A DNA stretch of 64,000 nt, taken from assembly GCF_037975245.1 (NCBI RefSeq), contig NC_092572.1:29919989-29983988 (forward strand), given 5' to 3'. The stretch comes from Apostichopus japonicus (Eukaryota > Echinodermata > Holothuroidea > Aspidochirotida > Stichopodidae). The notes under the pieces were generated by a model. That model was not told the origin of the DNA. It did not search any database and saw nothing but the letters and a program-made list of their open reading frames with translations. Each line of letters starts with the position of its first letter. Within the stretch, counting starts at the first letter, position 1. The position numbers and the translations under genes are program-made. Shown here one piece after another: positions 1 to 14,570 of the stretch.

Positions 1-3000
1 GATTTGCATGAGAGGAATGCTATTTAAAGAACCACAAGTTAAACTCAAACGATATCAGGGAATTCCGATTCATATATGGGCAAGAAGGGCATCTCGGTCA
101 ACTCTTATATTTCATATCTACAGACTATATTTTCAACATGTGCATTTGTAAGACGCAAATTTCATTTGAAACTAATCACCTTTCACCTCAACGAAGGTTC
201 AATTGCTGAGCGTATACATCCGTTGTTCTCCGCCCATGTGAGATGCTAATAATAGAGAAATTTGAAGGGGAGTAAGATACTATCCCTAGGACTACTGTTT
301 CTTCAAATTATGCAAAAGTGAGACCTCATAAACCCTAGAAGGCTAATTTATTTGTGACTTCGGACGACAATCCAGCCATGAGGCTACTGAGGTGTATAAC
401 TTTCAGATACTCCACAAAGACAAAGACGGTTAGATCGCCTAGTCGGCTAGTCGCGCTATGATACGATTTCAGTAATTCAATCATTTACTGCATGCCTAAT
501 CCTAGCTTAATCCAAGTCTAATCTCATAATATCTTGGATTTTGTTGCAAGTTGATTCAACTAGCGCCGGCATCCAGTGTTTTTTTTTTCTCTCTCTTTCT
601 TTCTCTTCCTTTTCATTGAAGACCTCTCCCCTTGTTGTTCAGTTTCCATTCAAATCGTTCCCTATAATTAGCATTATATCCAAAGTGTGCATGTTTGGTG
701 GCTGCACAATCGCGGTATTAAAGAAAATGGCGCTGGCATCAATCCTGTGCACTGATTAATGTGACACTGTTAATATGCTAATTCATTGTTACTGCTGTGA
801 TATAGAACTTCTTTTGTTCCAGTGCGTGCTACACCTTCTAGGCATTTGATTGTTCATAAGTAGTATGCATGAATTCTTATCGCTATCGTTTACACATCTG
901 TTACGATTGCGCATTCGAGAATCTTCCTAATTCCCATCCAGTACCGACGAACGCGACTCATTCAGCTTCTCGTTCATTAACCCTACAGCTTCAGTAATGG
1001 CAACATTGTTTCATTTCATTACTCCCGAAATGAATCAACGGCATCCACCGCCGAGTGCAGAGACTGTGTCTGAAGGATCACTCATTCAAGTCTTCTAAAC
1101 ATTCGTCGTATGTTGCAGCAGGCGTTTGTAAATCGTGTTAGCTCCCCGGGAAGGAGTGTCATATGAGACACTCACATTAAACATTATGGCATAATGAAAT
1201 GGTTGCCTTGGAAGTACTCATTTCAAAGCGAAGCCCGCCGTTAGCCGGGAAGTTAGTAGGGACGGTTTTGTCAATCCTTTTTTGAAGTAAACAACATTTG
1301 GCGAGCGAGGAAGGACTCGATGTTTTCCCCGACCTATAGCATCTTTCAAAACAAGGCGAGTCTGACAACCCTCTCTTCTGATTTACAATTCTAGGTATTA
1401 CATGACGAACGATTCTCTTTCCTTTGTCACTCTTAGATCGTCGTATTATACGAACGTGCCGTTTCCAGGGTGTTATTTGGACTTCACGGTTTTTAGGCTA
1501 GGCAGATTTCGTAAAAGATACTGAATTTTGGTATTAACAATCAGTATATGTAACTTATAGAAAACTTAAGTTGCGGCGGTGTAAGTGCTGTGAGTTTATA
1601 AAGCAACACAAGTTAAATATATCTTGGCGCCTACGGTACTGCAATATAGGTTGGGTATATAAGCGATGGTAATAAGACGACGAACTCCCCCATTCGTACA
1701 TATTTGTACACCGGTGTATAATGTATTCTAATTCATTCGTAACTTGTGGTTATGATATTCTTCACTGCCTTGGTCGCCAAAGGAATGGCCTAACGAGTTC
1801 TAATAAGTTGAAGTACATTAGTATGTATTTGTTTAACCATCAAGGAGCATCCTCAATGAATTTCTACAGACAAAGAGTTTCAAAACTCTGTATCTTCTAG
1901 AACCATGATAACTATATGAGATACTCGAAAGTGGTTGTAACGAAATTGTGATAAACCCTTACGTGTTATAACGACTTTTCACAATGCTTTATTATTGAAA
2001 CGAGTGTTTGGTAACTTCTGTGTAAAACAGACGTTATTGTGTTACTCCGTATATGTTGGTCTGGTGTGAACTAACATGAATCGCTCAGACTAATTGGAAA
2101 TAAGAAGCCAAGTATCTCTCTCTGTCTCTCTCCCACTTAATGAAGGGTGAAACTATCCCTGAATGAATGAGTGCTGCACTCATGTACCAGTAAGCTAAGC
2201 TCGAGTTGGATTCTAAATGTTGATGTTAAAAGTAAAGGTTTCTCAAAATAGTGAACTGAGAATTAGTAGTAGGGATTTAAAACCATATAACTTGACTTCA
2301 GTGTCAATTAGTGTCTCAGATTAACTGCAAGTTCGTGATCAAAAGCGAAAACGTCAACAGCCAAGTTTTCTTCGGTTTACTAACCGTTGAGTTTGTAAAC
2401 CTACTTCGTTGTTAACCACCATCACATCGCTGAGTTGAATAGGCAAGAGGTTTCATTACAAAAAGTGCAAGATGACTCTTACCTCTTGAACATTTCACTT
2501 TGCTTTTTCGTTGCTTGCTTTATAAAGAGAGAGAGTGTTTATGACGAAGTATTAAGCATCGGCAGCAAACAGTCAATCTTGATGAGTTAATTAGCTAACT
2601 TAACAAGCCAGTAGACTTAGTTTGACTAATTCCAATACTGATTTGAAAAACGCTCGCTGCGTTTGGGTTAAAATTTGGCTAACAAACAAGAACGACTGCT
2701 TGAAATATCGACCTTGTCTGTCATTATTTGAAATAATTCTTACCATTAGAAAGAGACGAAAGGAATGGTAGGATGGGCCAAAAACGATGTTATTATTGCA
2801 GATAAACTTATACATCTGCTTCCACGAGGCATAAGATTGACAACTGTTTTGAACATGTAAAGATTAACTTTCTTGTGATGTTAAGAAGCTATTTTGAGAT
2901 CATAAATAACTAAGTAAAACAATCTAACCGTATGTATATCGAATGATGTTGAGTAACAAACATGCAACCGCTCTAACAGTCTAAGAAATCTAGCTAAAAG

Positions 3001-4222
3001 TAGTAACAGCTGATACAGGAAAAAATATTTTCATATATTAACAAATCTGTCTTTTTATTCAACTCATCAACGAAAAGGGATATAGGTCTTATTTGCTTAG
3101 AAAATGAGCTAAATAGTCAATTTCTAGCAATACATAAATTTAGAAAGGTCAAGGATATTTTAGAAACTGCAGATACTAACATGAAAATGAATGGCTAAGA
3201 GGTGCAGTTTCGTATGATGTTGATCAGTAATGATACGATTGTTATGTTGATTTAACTATCATTTCAGACTGTTCCACTGTAGTTCAGTTTTACAACTTAA
3301 CATTAAACCTTTCAAGTTTAAAGTTGGCCCTTTGGATAATTTGCATTTGCTTCAAAATTATAATGGTTCTCTTCAGCGAGTCAAGTAATATACTGCATGT
3401 GGGTTCTTAATTCATTGCAATCGGAGAGGCTTCTGATTAATTACGCAATTAAAAAATATTATATTTGCAGTAATCATTCATGCCAAACGTATGGATAATA
3501 TATGCCTGATGGCGGCGTTCATTGAAACAATGTTGTTGTAAATGTAGTGCACTTTAAGTAAGGATTCTCTGATATAATGAATATAACCAGAACTCAACGA
3601 TGCAAAACAAACTAAGACATCCAATTTGCAGCTTGTGATACATTCGGTGGTTTGTGAACGACTCCTTTGTCAGGTCGTGAGTTACTCCTCGTCAGTAGGA
3701 ATTACTTGACTATTGTACGTACTGCGGTCTTTGCTGGTTATAGGACGCCCCCAAAAAGGAACATGGTCGGGATTGGGGAAACAGTACAGAAATATATAAT
3801 ACATACAACTTCAAAAGTTTTAGCCAGCAGATTTTCAAGTCAACTTACCGTAATAACAGTGAATGGTGAACAGTCTTGGTTTTTATTTGGTAAATCGCCA
3901 AAGTAGAAAAAAGGCAAAACAGATTATTTACAATTGTTATCTTTCCTGATAGCATGATGGAGTCTAACCTTTTGTGCAACTAGTGTATGGATGGCTTATA
4001 GTCTGCCTGGCATCCAACATAGAGCATATTCAAAGCAAGGCTTTACAGCAGGAAACATTTGACATTTGTGATAATGTACAACAGGTTCTTCCTGTATATA
4101 TTCTAATATAATAAACGCCTTCACAGAGTCACAAAGTAATTAAACTTGGAACCTAGTTCGAACCATATTTTCAATGCAATGTGGACTACATTGTCAAAAA
4201 CTTCTTATCTGGGGATAGAAAG
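1..4222. other. No gene recognised
   Basis: Unique-looking AT-rich DNA; a short CT-rich tract at 2113-2132. Open frames here are under 100 codons and resemble no family. Confidence 0.6.
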
Positions 4223-4230
4223 GATCACAG

Positions 4231-4604
4231 CAGTGGCGGAGCGTCCATACAGTCAGGGGGCGGATGCCCCCCCCCCCACCCTGACGGACTCAAATGGACT
4301 GCTGGCGCCCTTTTCAGCTTTTTACCACTCTTTACTTATTCGCGATTATTGACTTTTTTATTGCGCTCTCATCTACCTATTGACATTTGTCACATTTTGT
4401 TGGCGATGGCACCTATTTATTCTTCGTTTATCTGCAAATTAGCCCGGAAAGGGTCATTTCCGGCGATCTAGGGAGTATCTTTACTCAAAAAAAAATCTGT
4501 ACGCTCCGCGCCAACCTGTGGTGGCGCTCCGCTTAGATAGTGTCGAAAGCGCCCCTACAGACCATTCTCGCCCCCCTATCCCCCTACCCCTAGCTCCGCC
4601 ACTG
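4231..4604. mobile_element. hAT-like MITE, 374 bp, with perfect 8-bp target duplication
   Basis: Flanked by GATCACAG (4223-4230 and 4605-4612). Terminal inverted repeats CAGTGGCGGAGC are identical over 12 bp, and the CAGTG start is typical of hAT ends. The interior has a run of C near 4268 and pyrimidine-rich tracts. Its segment at about 4475-4550 matches, in inverted orientation, the left part of the element at 14926-15611. Confidence 0.92.
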
Positions 4605-4612
4605 GATCACAG

Positions 4613-5236
4613 GATACTTAAATGTGCGCAAATATCTTCCTGTATATAGTCTAATATAATGAACGCCTTCAAAAAGACAAAAAGGAATCAAGAATTACTA
4701 CTTAAAATATTACTTCATGAATATTAACTGTCACATATTTTCTCCATGATATTTGAAATATAACAATTTGTTTTCTTTTATCTTAGCCAGTTACGGTTAA
4801 GCTTATTGCATCTTTCTTGGGTGTGCTTGTCAAAGCCTGAATATTTGTATGTGTATTTTAGTAAATTGTGTCATTTGCTGCATATTAAACATATGTCGTG
4901 CATGAAAACAATTGTAATATTTATAACGTAATGTATGTAGCACAGACAAAGCAGTGCAATTTCGAAATCAATTGATATTAGGAGTATTTTAAGGAAAACA
5001 ATTTAACTTAAAGTGAGGCACAAACGGTAGACGAGTTCTGTCAGAATTGAGTAGTTTATTGGTGTTTAGAGAAAGTTTGATCATCGGTCATATGCCACAA
5101 TGAATCAAAATGTCTCTGACTTGGACGTGTTGCTTCGTTCACCTTTCATTAAATTGTATTGTGTTGGATCAACCGTTATTCTAAGCTTCTTCATAGTTAG
5201 TTATTTATGAGTGTGTATGTTTATGTGTGTGTGTGT
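4613..5236. other. No gene recognised
   Basis: AT-rich; TTCCTGTATATAxTCTAATATAATxAACGCCTTC occurs near 4088 and again near 4638, on either side of the hAT-like element, an old local duplication of about 40 bp. Confidence 0.55.
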
Positions 5237-5304
<68 letters not shown>

Positions 5305-5319
5305 AATCATCACCATCAC

Positions 5320-5408
<89 letters not shown>
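5237..5408 (+). repeat. (ATC)n microsatellite
   Basis: 172 bp of almost pure CAT/ATC repeat with interruptions (AAA near 5273, CATAATCAT near 5303, ACC near 5311), preceded by a short (GT)n tract. Open frames of poly-His, poly-Ile, poly-Asp or poly-Met are artefacts. Confidence 0.97.
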
Positions 5409-8400
5409 CACGTTGTCTTTTTTATTGCTTTTTGCAACAGTGTTTCACTATATATAGAATGGGATACGTTGCCAATTTTTTTTATTTGTTATCTTTAAGA
5501 TAATAAGTAACATTTTTGAAGAAAACTCAGATTGCTATGCATACAGTCAGTTTAAGAACAGTTACTTTTTGAACAGTATATACATGTTTAAACCTCACCG
5601 TCGTTACAAAACAAAACATATCCAATGACTCGAGTAATGGGTCCTGCATGCAACTATACAAACAGGACGCATGATATACTAAAGAGCTTTCATTTTCCAC
5701 CATAATTTTTCGATCAGATAATTTTACATGCAACTTGATTTATTGTATAATGTCATAACAGATAATCGTGACCCGTAAAATCCAGTGATATACATTAGCA
5801 CAATTACACGGTGTTTTTATACATTTATTTCCCATCTTTCAGATACCAACCCTCGAGAAGTCGTTTCGAACACTGCATTTATAGGAACTATCGTCTCGAG
5901 TCTGACGGATTTTGACAATACTGTTTAGCTAGTAAACATCTTCAATCACGATGTCTTCAAACAGATCGAGTCGTTTTGTGAAGAAGTATGTTTAAGCTTA
6001 GTGCACAAGATGCGCTTTGGGCGGGAAACTACGATCAACACAAAACTGACATAAGGTTGCCACCAGAGCAAATTCTTTCTTTGGATGTTAAAACTCACAT
6101 ATCGAAATATAGTAAGAGACTATAGACGATGGACCAAACAGGCAAACGACGAATGGGTCTTCAAATGATCTAAGCGTAGAATTGAAAAATCTCGCCTCCT
6201 GCCTTAAGTGAAGACAATTACGGCAAGGCACGCTTGTTAAAGATGCAAGAATTTCTCTTTCCCTCTGAAACCAAAAGAGTGAAGTCGACCAACGGAAACG
6301 AGTCGTGCAAATCTTTGCCTCTTCAGAGCTTTTCTAGAACTTCATCAAATAAGCATATGGCCCTGCAAAGCAATTGATAAAACATGGAGAATGCACACAA
6401 GACCGACAGGAAGTCCGCTGTGACAGGAAGGTGGAAGATAGTGAACATATTTACCTATGGATACAATACTCATGGACCTGGATAAGGAAAAGACTCCAAT
6501 TTAGGAAAGCATTCTAGATTACAATGGATGTTTACGACCCCGTCCAGCTCGGTAAGGAGGACGCCCTAGGATTGGATTCGTGGCTACTGTAGCCTGTCAT
6601 GGTAAGTAGGGTTTTCAAGGCGAGTTTGCTGTATAGTGACGTTAACCAGGAAAGGTTATTAGAGTTAGGGGTAAGGTGGGGTAAGGGTGTAAGGGATATT
6701 ACAGAGCGTAATTATTTCCTACCACTTCATGAAATTCATGAACAATTAAATGTATACTGCATACTTGAAAGCTAGGGAGACGAATAGACCTGTACGTGCC
6801 TTTTAAAGGTTATGCAAGGATCACTAACCGCAAGTTGAGTTTGAAGGAGCCTATAGAATTGATGAACTCTGTAGAACATGTGATGGTATTTGAAACTTTA
6901 GTAAGAAAATTGTGAAACAGAATGTTCTTATCCATTACTTTGAATCATAAGAATTGTCACAAGTAATATCGAATTCTTCATTTGTTTCATTGCTTGAAAA
7001 AAATACTAGCTGTTCTTATTTGTTCTACATTTGCTACTTGATAAATATACACATTTGCTTTTGTTAAATTACTGCTGACTAATTGTATTAGTTTTCATAT
7101 TGAATGGTGCAGCTTTACGTACCCTGGATGTATGTATGCATAGTATATATACCCCATGACGTCATGACGAGACAGTCGTTTACGGTGGCTCATAATGAAC
7201 ATTTCAACAATCGTCTCTAGCATTGAACGATCACTTGGAATATGTAGTTAAACTATCTACGGTACTGTTACATGGTCATTTTCGTTACCTTGTCTTTATT
7301 TCAGTAGTGAGTTAATTCTGTGAGCATTAGTAGTTCATTCTAATTTATTCACGTTATTCCATGGAGTAATAGGACGCTACAAGGCAGGCTTAAATATACT
7401 ATTTTATTTACCGGTACAGTTATTAGGGGAATAGATTAATGTTCTTTATAAATAATGTTTGCGTCTTTATGTTTCAAAAGCTCAATAGCTCTTTCACGAC
7501 GAATTATTGTACAGTATAGGTTATCAACAACTAGATAAATGGGCGTTAGAAAATGTGTCGTTGGTTAGCCGATATCGTGTCTAAACAGTTGGCTTTTGTT
7601 CTTAATACAAGAACAATAGTAATTAGATTACTTATAACAAGATTACTTAGCTATAATTAGGTACAATTCTGAAGTGCTCTCTTTTAATTAGTTATAATGT
7701 TAAGTATAGTCAGTTTAACTTACATGATCTACATTCAGTTTCAACCAGTTGACATGTTGTTTAGACTTTTATCATGTGTAATCAGTGAACGTCGATGCGT
7801 TATACCACCACATTATACCTCCGCCCCACCCCCCCCCTCCCTCTATTCAAACTGGTATACATATTTTATTCAGTGGTCTCTAATGACAAGGTGTACATGA
7901 ACATTGTAATTCCCAACATCTAATTCCTAACATCTAACGTCACCTGCAAAGTCAGTCATAGTCAAACCTGTACTGCGCCTTTGTATATCAAAAGTTTGAA
8001 ACCTGCCAACATCATTGCGTAATAAACCTACATATGGCGTTCTCCCTTAGTAATGCATACAATAGTGAATTGAAAGCATGTAGTATTTCATTTTCATTGA
8101 TTGCCAAAAGGAAATTTAGATATGGACCCATTACGATAGGGTACGCAAGCGTTAGAAAGGGTTATTAATTTAGCAACCACCTGGCGAGGCTTGGTTCTCA
8201 AATAGGAGAATATCAAGTATATGGAGTAACACAGCAGTTCCTGCCAGCGAAACAACATGTTGGTCCAGTGTTCTCTGCACAAAACATAATCGCTGTTCAT
8301 TCTATATATAATATCGACAAGTTCTAAAGAAAATTTATTTTATTGAATCGTTATAGCCCAGTCATTCAAGTAAATTAGAAGGGTTGAAATGCCAGCGTAA

Positions 8401-8829
8401 AATTGTAGATATTAGATGTCAGTGATTAACTTATAAACGCAAATATAGCTCATTACATTCACCATTTGAAGTTATGCATACACGAACAAGAAATTCCTCT
8501 CTTTATTAGATATCAGATTGTTTTGCCCTCTTTGCCCTCCTGTCGGTAACTTTAGATTACAATTGACCATATGTAGGCCTAAATCACATGACAAATATCC
8601 CCTCTCCCCTCCTTTCCGATCATTCTATACATCTGCTATAGTAGCCAATGTTCAGTAATTGGACGGCGCAAAATAGCTAACTTTTGCAAAGACCTAACCC
8701 CACCCCTCCACAACTCACTGTCACAAATTAACCACTGGAGATCCCAACAGTTAAACCAAGTTATGCCTAGTAATAAGACAGGGACAACACCCCCCCCCCC
8801 CTCACCTCCCGCCACTCACCTGGAATCGG
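5409..8829. other. No gene recognised
   Basis: AT-rich single-copy-looking sequence with a short C run near 7830; nothing further seen. Confidence 0.6.
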
Positions 8830-8897
8830 TTTGCAGCTTGTTATTTAAAGTTCATCGTTCTGTCTTTGCAGCTTGCTATTAAAGTTCATCGATCTGT
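8830..8897 (+). repeat. Tandem duplication next to the AT tract
   Basis: Two copies of a 34-bp unit (TTTGCAGCTTG, TTAAAGTTCATCG) immediately left of the (AT)n tract. Confidence 0.75.
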
Positions 8898-8903
8898 CGT
8901 ACG

Positions 8904-8907
<4 letters not shown>

Positions 8908-8973
<66 letters not shown>

Positions 8974-9114
8974 TATACACATATATATACATATATATAT
9001 ATATATATAAAAAATATATATATATATAACTATATAATATAAAGATACATATAGTTATAGATATATATAGATATAACTATATGTATCTTTATATATATAA
9101 TAATATATAGTTTA

Positions 9115-9183
<69 letters not shown>

Positions 9184-9212
9184 TTATATGTATATATATA
9201 TATATATATATA
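8908..9212. repeat. (AT)n microsatellite with internal palindrome
   Basis: About 305 bp of TA/AT repeat. At 9041-9090 it holds a non-repetitive palindrome with 19 of 20 pairing positions (arms AAAGATACATATAGTTATAG and its complement). Confidence 0.95.
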
Positions 9213-10310
9213 GTGAACTTTGGTTTTCTGTACATTACTAACGTGAGGTCTATCACCAACACGTTTCGTTTTTGCTGACTGTCCCATGATGGCTATATAT
9301 AGGGTTGACCAGGTGAGACAAAACACTGGACACAAAGACCGCGTAGGAAATACGAACTTATAGCATTACGAAAAGACAAACACATTGACAGGATATTTAT
9401 ACAGAAATGTGTACCGTTGGGTGGTTAACTCGAACTCTCCTATTATAACTAAATGTATTCATTTATCAGTGACGTAGGCACATCCTTCCGTTCCCCTCTT
9501 CTTAACAAGAGGTCCATAACTCTTAATTATATTTTCTATATAACTAACGTAACCTTCTTTTACAAGAGAGAAATAAACCCACTTACAATTGAACCTTTAC
9601 TTAGCAAAATGGGTTTAATTTTCTTTTGCAAAGCTAGCGCTATACAAAAGGTAGAAAAAGCAAGATTCGATACCACCTGCGTGTGCTTTCAATATAAGCG
9701 GTTAATTCCAACTATAGCGAGGCGGATGAACATATATGGTCAGGCAGACAGACAGTTATTGAGTATGGATATCAGCAATGTACACGTTGACGAAAAAGAA
9801 TCCTTAACCAGACAGTGTTATTGAACACTGTCAATATAACGATAAGTAAACATATCCTCCCTATTTTTGGCAGCTCGTTGAGCTTCGATGTTCAATGAAA
9901 TTAATATTCTATACTGTAGCCTATTAGCTTGCATACAATCAAGTTTTTCTTTCATGTTATTTTCTTATCATGAATTTAATTCCGAAAATTTGTAGTTTGC
10001 TGTAGACAGAGTGTTAAAATAATGAGAAAAAAAGTAGTGTCTATATTCGACGAAATTTTGTAGAACTAAATAATTCATCACTACCTCCCGCATTAACCTT
10101 CATTTGGCATGAAAATTTAGAGGAAAGTAGCTTAGTATGAGTGGTGGTAATCTTGTTTTGAAGTCGGTGAATTGCTCGACCAAATGCACTGAGCAACATG
10201 TGATTACGATTGAGAAGAACACACACAATCAAGTACTTTTGTGTATAACTTGTTTCGTAATGTTTGTTGGTATACATGTATGGAATAATGGAACCTGCAA
10301 CGAACTAAAC
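9213..10310. other. No gene recognised
   Basis: Contains a 123-codon open frame at 9453-9824 whose product resembles no known family and whose composition is like the surrounding AT-rich DNA; not called a gene. Confidence 0.55.
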
Positions 10311-10936
<626 letters not shown>

Positions 10937-12420
10937 AAACAAGACGATTGTTTATTGCCCTAAACATATTCGATTGCTAAATTTTGATAATTTAATATTA
11001 TTTTGCTCTTTTGGGATGAGAAAATATATGAGCTAGGGACGAAATCTTTGTTTTTCAGTTGAGCAGCTTATTAAGTAAGGTTGGATTTCTTGCCGGTGTT
11101 TATAGTTGGCCATTTATGCATCTTTGCTTGAATATTCCTCAAAAGCTTTAAAAGGATCATTTCTCAACCAAAACAAAAACAAACGTATGGCAATATATAG
11201 CAGAGGTCTTTAACGCTTTTCATGTCATATCGGCACCACAGGTAATTTTGACCTACGATCACCCTGTAATGTATATTAAACATGTTCTTTATGTTTATAT
11301 AAAATTCTGGTAATCACACGAATGGACATGATTACTTCATCATTCGTCGCACATTAGGTTTACTAAGTGTAGCAAACGCGGGTGATTATTGTCAACTTGG
11401 TATGACTGTTATGAGCTACCTTAGTATCTGGAAACTCCAAACCCGAGACTGTTGCTGTTTCGTGACGGTAGGGAAAACCCGCACATTTGTATCATAATGT
11501 TATGTATATCACGTAGAACTGCGGTTTTCTAGACAGACTGGTATCATTGACAACATGATCGGCCCGGGGAGGACCCATACTGCTGAATCATCCAAACTAT
11601 TAAACGAATAGCTTCCATACTGTTAAATTTGTCGCATTTATATCCAAATGAGTGTGGATTGCCCTCTTGAAAATGCACATTGAATATAAATGATTTATCT
11701 TCTGAAAATCATAAAACATCGTGGCATTAAATTGACTATAATACAAACCAGGTTCCTTGAAGATAACTAGGTGTGTGACAGCACATGTAGAGTAAATTAC
11801 ATGCATATGAAATCTAGACTTAATTGTACTTGCAAATATCTACTTTCAGTAGTATTTCACGCCATATTTCAGTAGTATTTCCCTCTCACCATACAATATC
11901 ACTGTACATAACAGCTCTAAGATACCAATGCTAATTTCAGTGAACCAAGAAGTCAAAGATTATATGCAAAGTACCAGTTAAAGGTTATTTCCTTTTGACC
12001 ACTAAATACAGACAGTAAGCTGAATTCAGTTTATCAATTTTCACCAATTGACCTTAATAACAGGTCAGCCAATATCTAATCATCTATATATAAATTGTCA
12101 CAATATTTTCTTACTGATAGAAATGTGACGTCCATTCTGGTGGCAGACTTCATGTGTTATTTAATTCTGACAAATTTGACAAAACTGCTGTGATCTCTGG
12201 GAAGTAAATTGGTTCCTTTAGAGCAATTGGGTCACTGATAATGATCTTGTTGACAGGTTTGTGTTGATAATCCTTCACCTAAAGATGATTTAGAAAAGGT
12301 TTTGAAGAGTTTGTTCCCAAGTAGCAGTTCCCTGATATAACATTCTGCAAGACATTAAATATAGAATATACCAGAGTAAGTAAATTATTTGAAAGCTTGT
12401 TCTGCATATACTGTCTAGGC
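10937..12420. other. No gene recognised
   Basis: AT-rich; nothing beyond short chance open frames. Confidence 0.6.
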
Positions 12421-12613
12421 AAGTAACCACTGGGAGGGGTAACCACTGGGAGAAATAACCGCTGGGAGAAGTAACCACTGGGAGGGGGTAACCACTGGGA
12501 GGGATAACCACTGGGAGGGGTAACCACTGGAAGAAGTAACCACTGGTAGGGGTAACCACTGGGAGGGGTAACTACTGGGAGAAGTAACCACTGGGAGGGG
12601 TAACCACTGGGTG
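12421..12613 (+). repeat. 16-bp minisatellite, 12 copies
   Basis: Unit GGGTAACCACTGGGAG with variation at the first two bases (GG, AA) and in the middle; most units include GTAACCA and GGTAACC is a recurring palindrome. Confidence 0.95.
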
Positions 12614-13411
12614 GGGGAGGAGGGTCTTTACTCTGATCTCTTTTGTTAGACGTTCCTCTTGACTCTATCATTTGTTTGGTTTTGTCCTGATCCGGAAAAT
12701 GGTAAACTTTTAGTTTTATCATCTCATGGGCGCTTCTTGATTTGAAGACCAATGATTATAGAATCAGTTTCTCCTTGACCTTATTTCCCGTTGTTATCAT
12801 TCAACGTCACATGATTGTTTAATTCGGTAAAGTGCTTCAAAAAGCGGATCGTAGATTTCAAGCGGCGAGTAGCACCAGTACATTTAATAATTTTTTTTTT
12901 TAAATATTGTTTTTTTCCTGTTAGTCCCATAACCATTTAGTTCAGCTTGCCATCTATTAGATGGTATATTAATATATGTAGTCAGGATATTCATGAGCTG
13001 GTCAATGAGTGGGTGGGCGTGAGTGGTGAAAATATTAGCGGGAGAATGCTGATATTTGTTGGGACCATCGGATGTATAATTAGACAATAATAGACAATAT
13101 GCTATAGAGGTTTAATTTGCCAGGGCAAAAATAGTGACATGAGCTAAACCTGACGTCTTATTGTTATATTGTAGATGTTTTGGTGATTCTACGATCCCTA
13201 AGAGTCTGTTCACTTTTCAGCAATCTTTTACAGATCGATCACAGCATGTACTCAAATTTATATGCACAATTTCTTTTGATTAGCTAGCGCCCTCTTTTAT
13301 GATCATGGCGGACCGTTAGCGCGAAATTTCATCTGGTTACTATTAATAGTACTGTTATTATTATCATGTTACTCAGCAACTCACATACACATTTAGTCGT
13401 TCCGTGTCGCT
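12614..13411. other. No gene recognised
   Basis: AT-rich with a T run near 12890; no repeat recognised. Confidence 0.6.
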
Positions 13412-13788
13412 AGCCGTTTTAACATTTACCTCCCAATTCTATTACTGAAATCGAATTCAATTCAACTTACGTGAAGTACAATTCGACCTATGTAAAATGT
13501 ATTCCACCTAAGTGAAATAGATTATAAAATTTATATTTTAATGAAGTGGAATGCAATTTCACTTAAGTAGAAGTTAATTCCACTTCAGTAGGGTATAATT
13601 TCACTTAAATAAAATTTAAGTCTATGTATTCAATTCAAAAAGAAGAACTCTAATAAGACCTTAATATAATTGAATTAAGTGGACTTGTATTTCACTTAAG
13701 TAAAATAGACTATATATGTTACGGTTTTAAGATTTACCCCGTAATATTACTAAATTGAAATACATTCTACTTAAATGTTAAATCGGCT
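13412..13788. mobile_element. Palindrome-rich inverted-repeat element, 377 bp
   Basis: Ends AGCCGTTTTAACATTTA and, reverse-complemented, AGCCGATTTAACATTTA (16/17). The interior carries about seven copies of a partly palindromic word (CACTTAAGTGAAAT-like: CACCTAAGTG, CACTTAAGTA, CACTTCAGTA, ATTAAGTGGA) in both orientations. No target duplication was recognised and no gene is present. Confidence 0.6.
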
Positions 13789-14099
13789 TGCCATAGTTCC
13801 GTTTGAGTTCGTAGTGTCTTTGAAGCCGTGACGTATTGGGTCTGCTGGGCGGATCACGTTAATAGCACACACATGCTCTTTTGTTTTACACGCCAAGTCA
13901 GTTCGCCCTCAATGATTTCGCTGGACTCTAACTTTACAACTTCTTTGCTTTCTAATTTATACCATTTAAACAATGTTTCGGAGCATGATATAGATTTACA
14001 CCCAAAAAAATTGACTGTTAATTAACATGTTTGTACTTGTTTGTTTTGGCTTAGGTTTTGTTTGTTCGTTTACTTAGAAAAAGCCTCTTGATCCACTTA
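13789..14099. other. No gene recognised
   Basis: Nothing recognised. Confidence 0.6.
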
Positions 14100-14142
14100 T
14101 ATACCTAAATTTAGGTATAGGGGAGTTGTTATGGAAACAACT
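14100..14142. repeat. Adjacent palindromes
   Basis: TATACCTAAATTTAGGTATA (14100-14119) is a perfect 20-bp palindrome. A few bases on, GTTGTT and AACAAC form a short hairpin (about 14126-14142). Six bases later the 58-bp direct repeat starts. Confidence 0.75.
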
Positions 14143-14147
14143 ACCTG

Positions 14148-14205
14148 GTTACAGTATGGAATCACATTGACGAATTCATCAAAATCACTTCAAAAAGTTA
14201 GTAAC
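14148..14205 (+). repeat. 58-bp direct repeat, copy 1
   Basis: Identical to 14571-14628 except for one base (CATTGACG versus CATCGACG). Starts GTTAC and ends GTAAC. Confidence 0.9.
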
Positions 14206-14570
14206 CACTGTTTAGGAATTTTAGAAAAAGCGGGGACGGAAAAGATCGTTCAGAAACATGGTTCACTAAAACGGAAATTCACTTTTCGTGTGTGGTTAAT
14301 GATGGTGTAGTTATAGTGTAGAAAATATTATTGTCTTTGATAGTTGCATTCTCGTAAATATGCAACTAGCAAATCAAATGAAAAATATGTTGTATCATAA
14401 CAGATGAATGTACGAGGAGAAACTTTTAATTAATACCTTTGATTACAAGTGTAAACAGAAAACTGGAAAATTATAACCAAATAGAAAATTGAAAAGGGCT
14501 AGTCTTGTGGCATTATTTGAAATGCAACTAAACTATTATCAAGTTGATGTTACATCTCCACCTTGATAAT
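14206..14570. other. Sequence between the 58-bp direct repeats
   Basis: AT-rich, 365 bp, no open frame of note; contains further GTTACA words near its right end. Confidence 0.5.

Noticed and set aside
5201-5503. Poly-Asp, poly-His, poly-Ile and poly-Met frames
   Set aside because: Products of the ATC microsatellite.
9453-9824. 123-codon open frame
   Set aside because: No recognisable domain; composition like its flanks.
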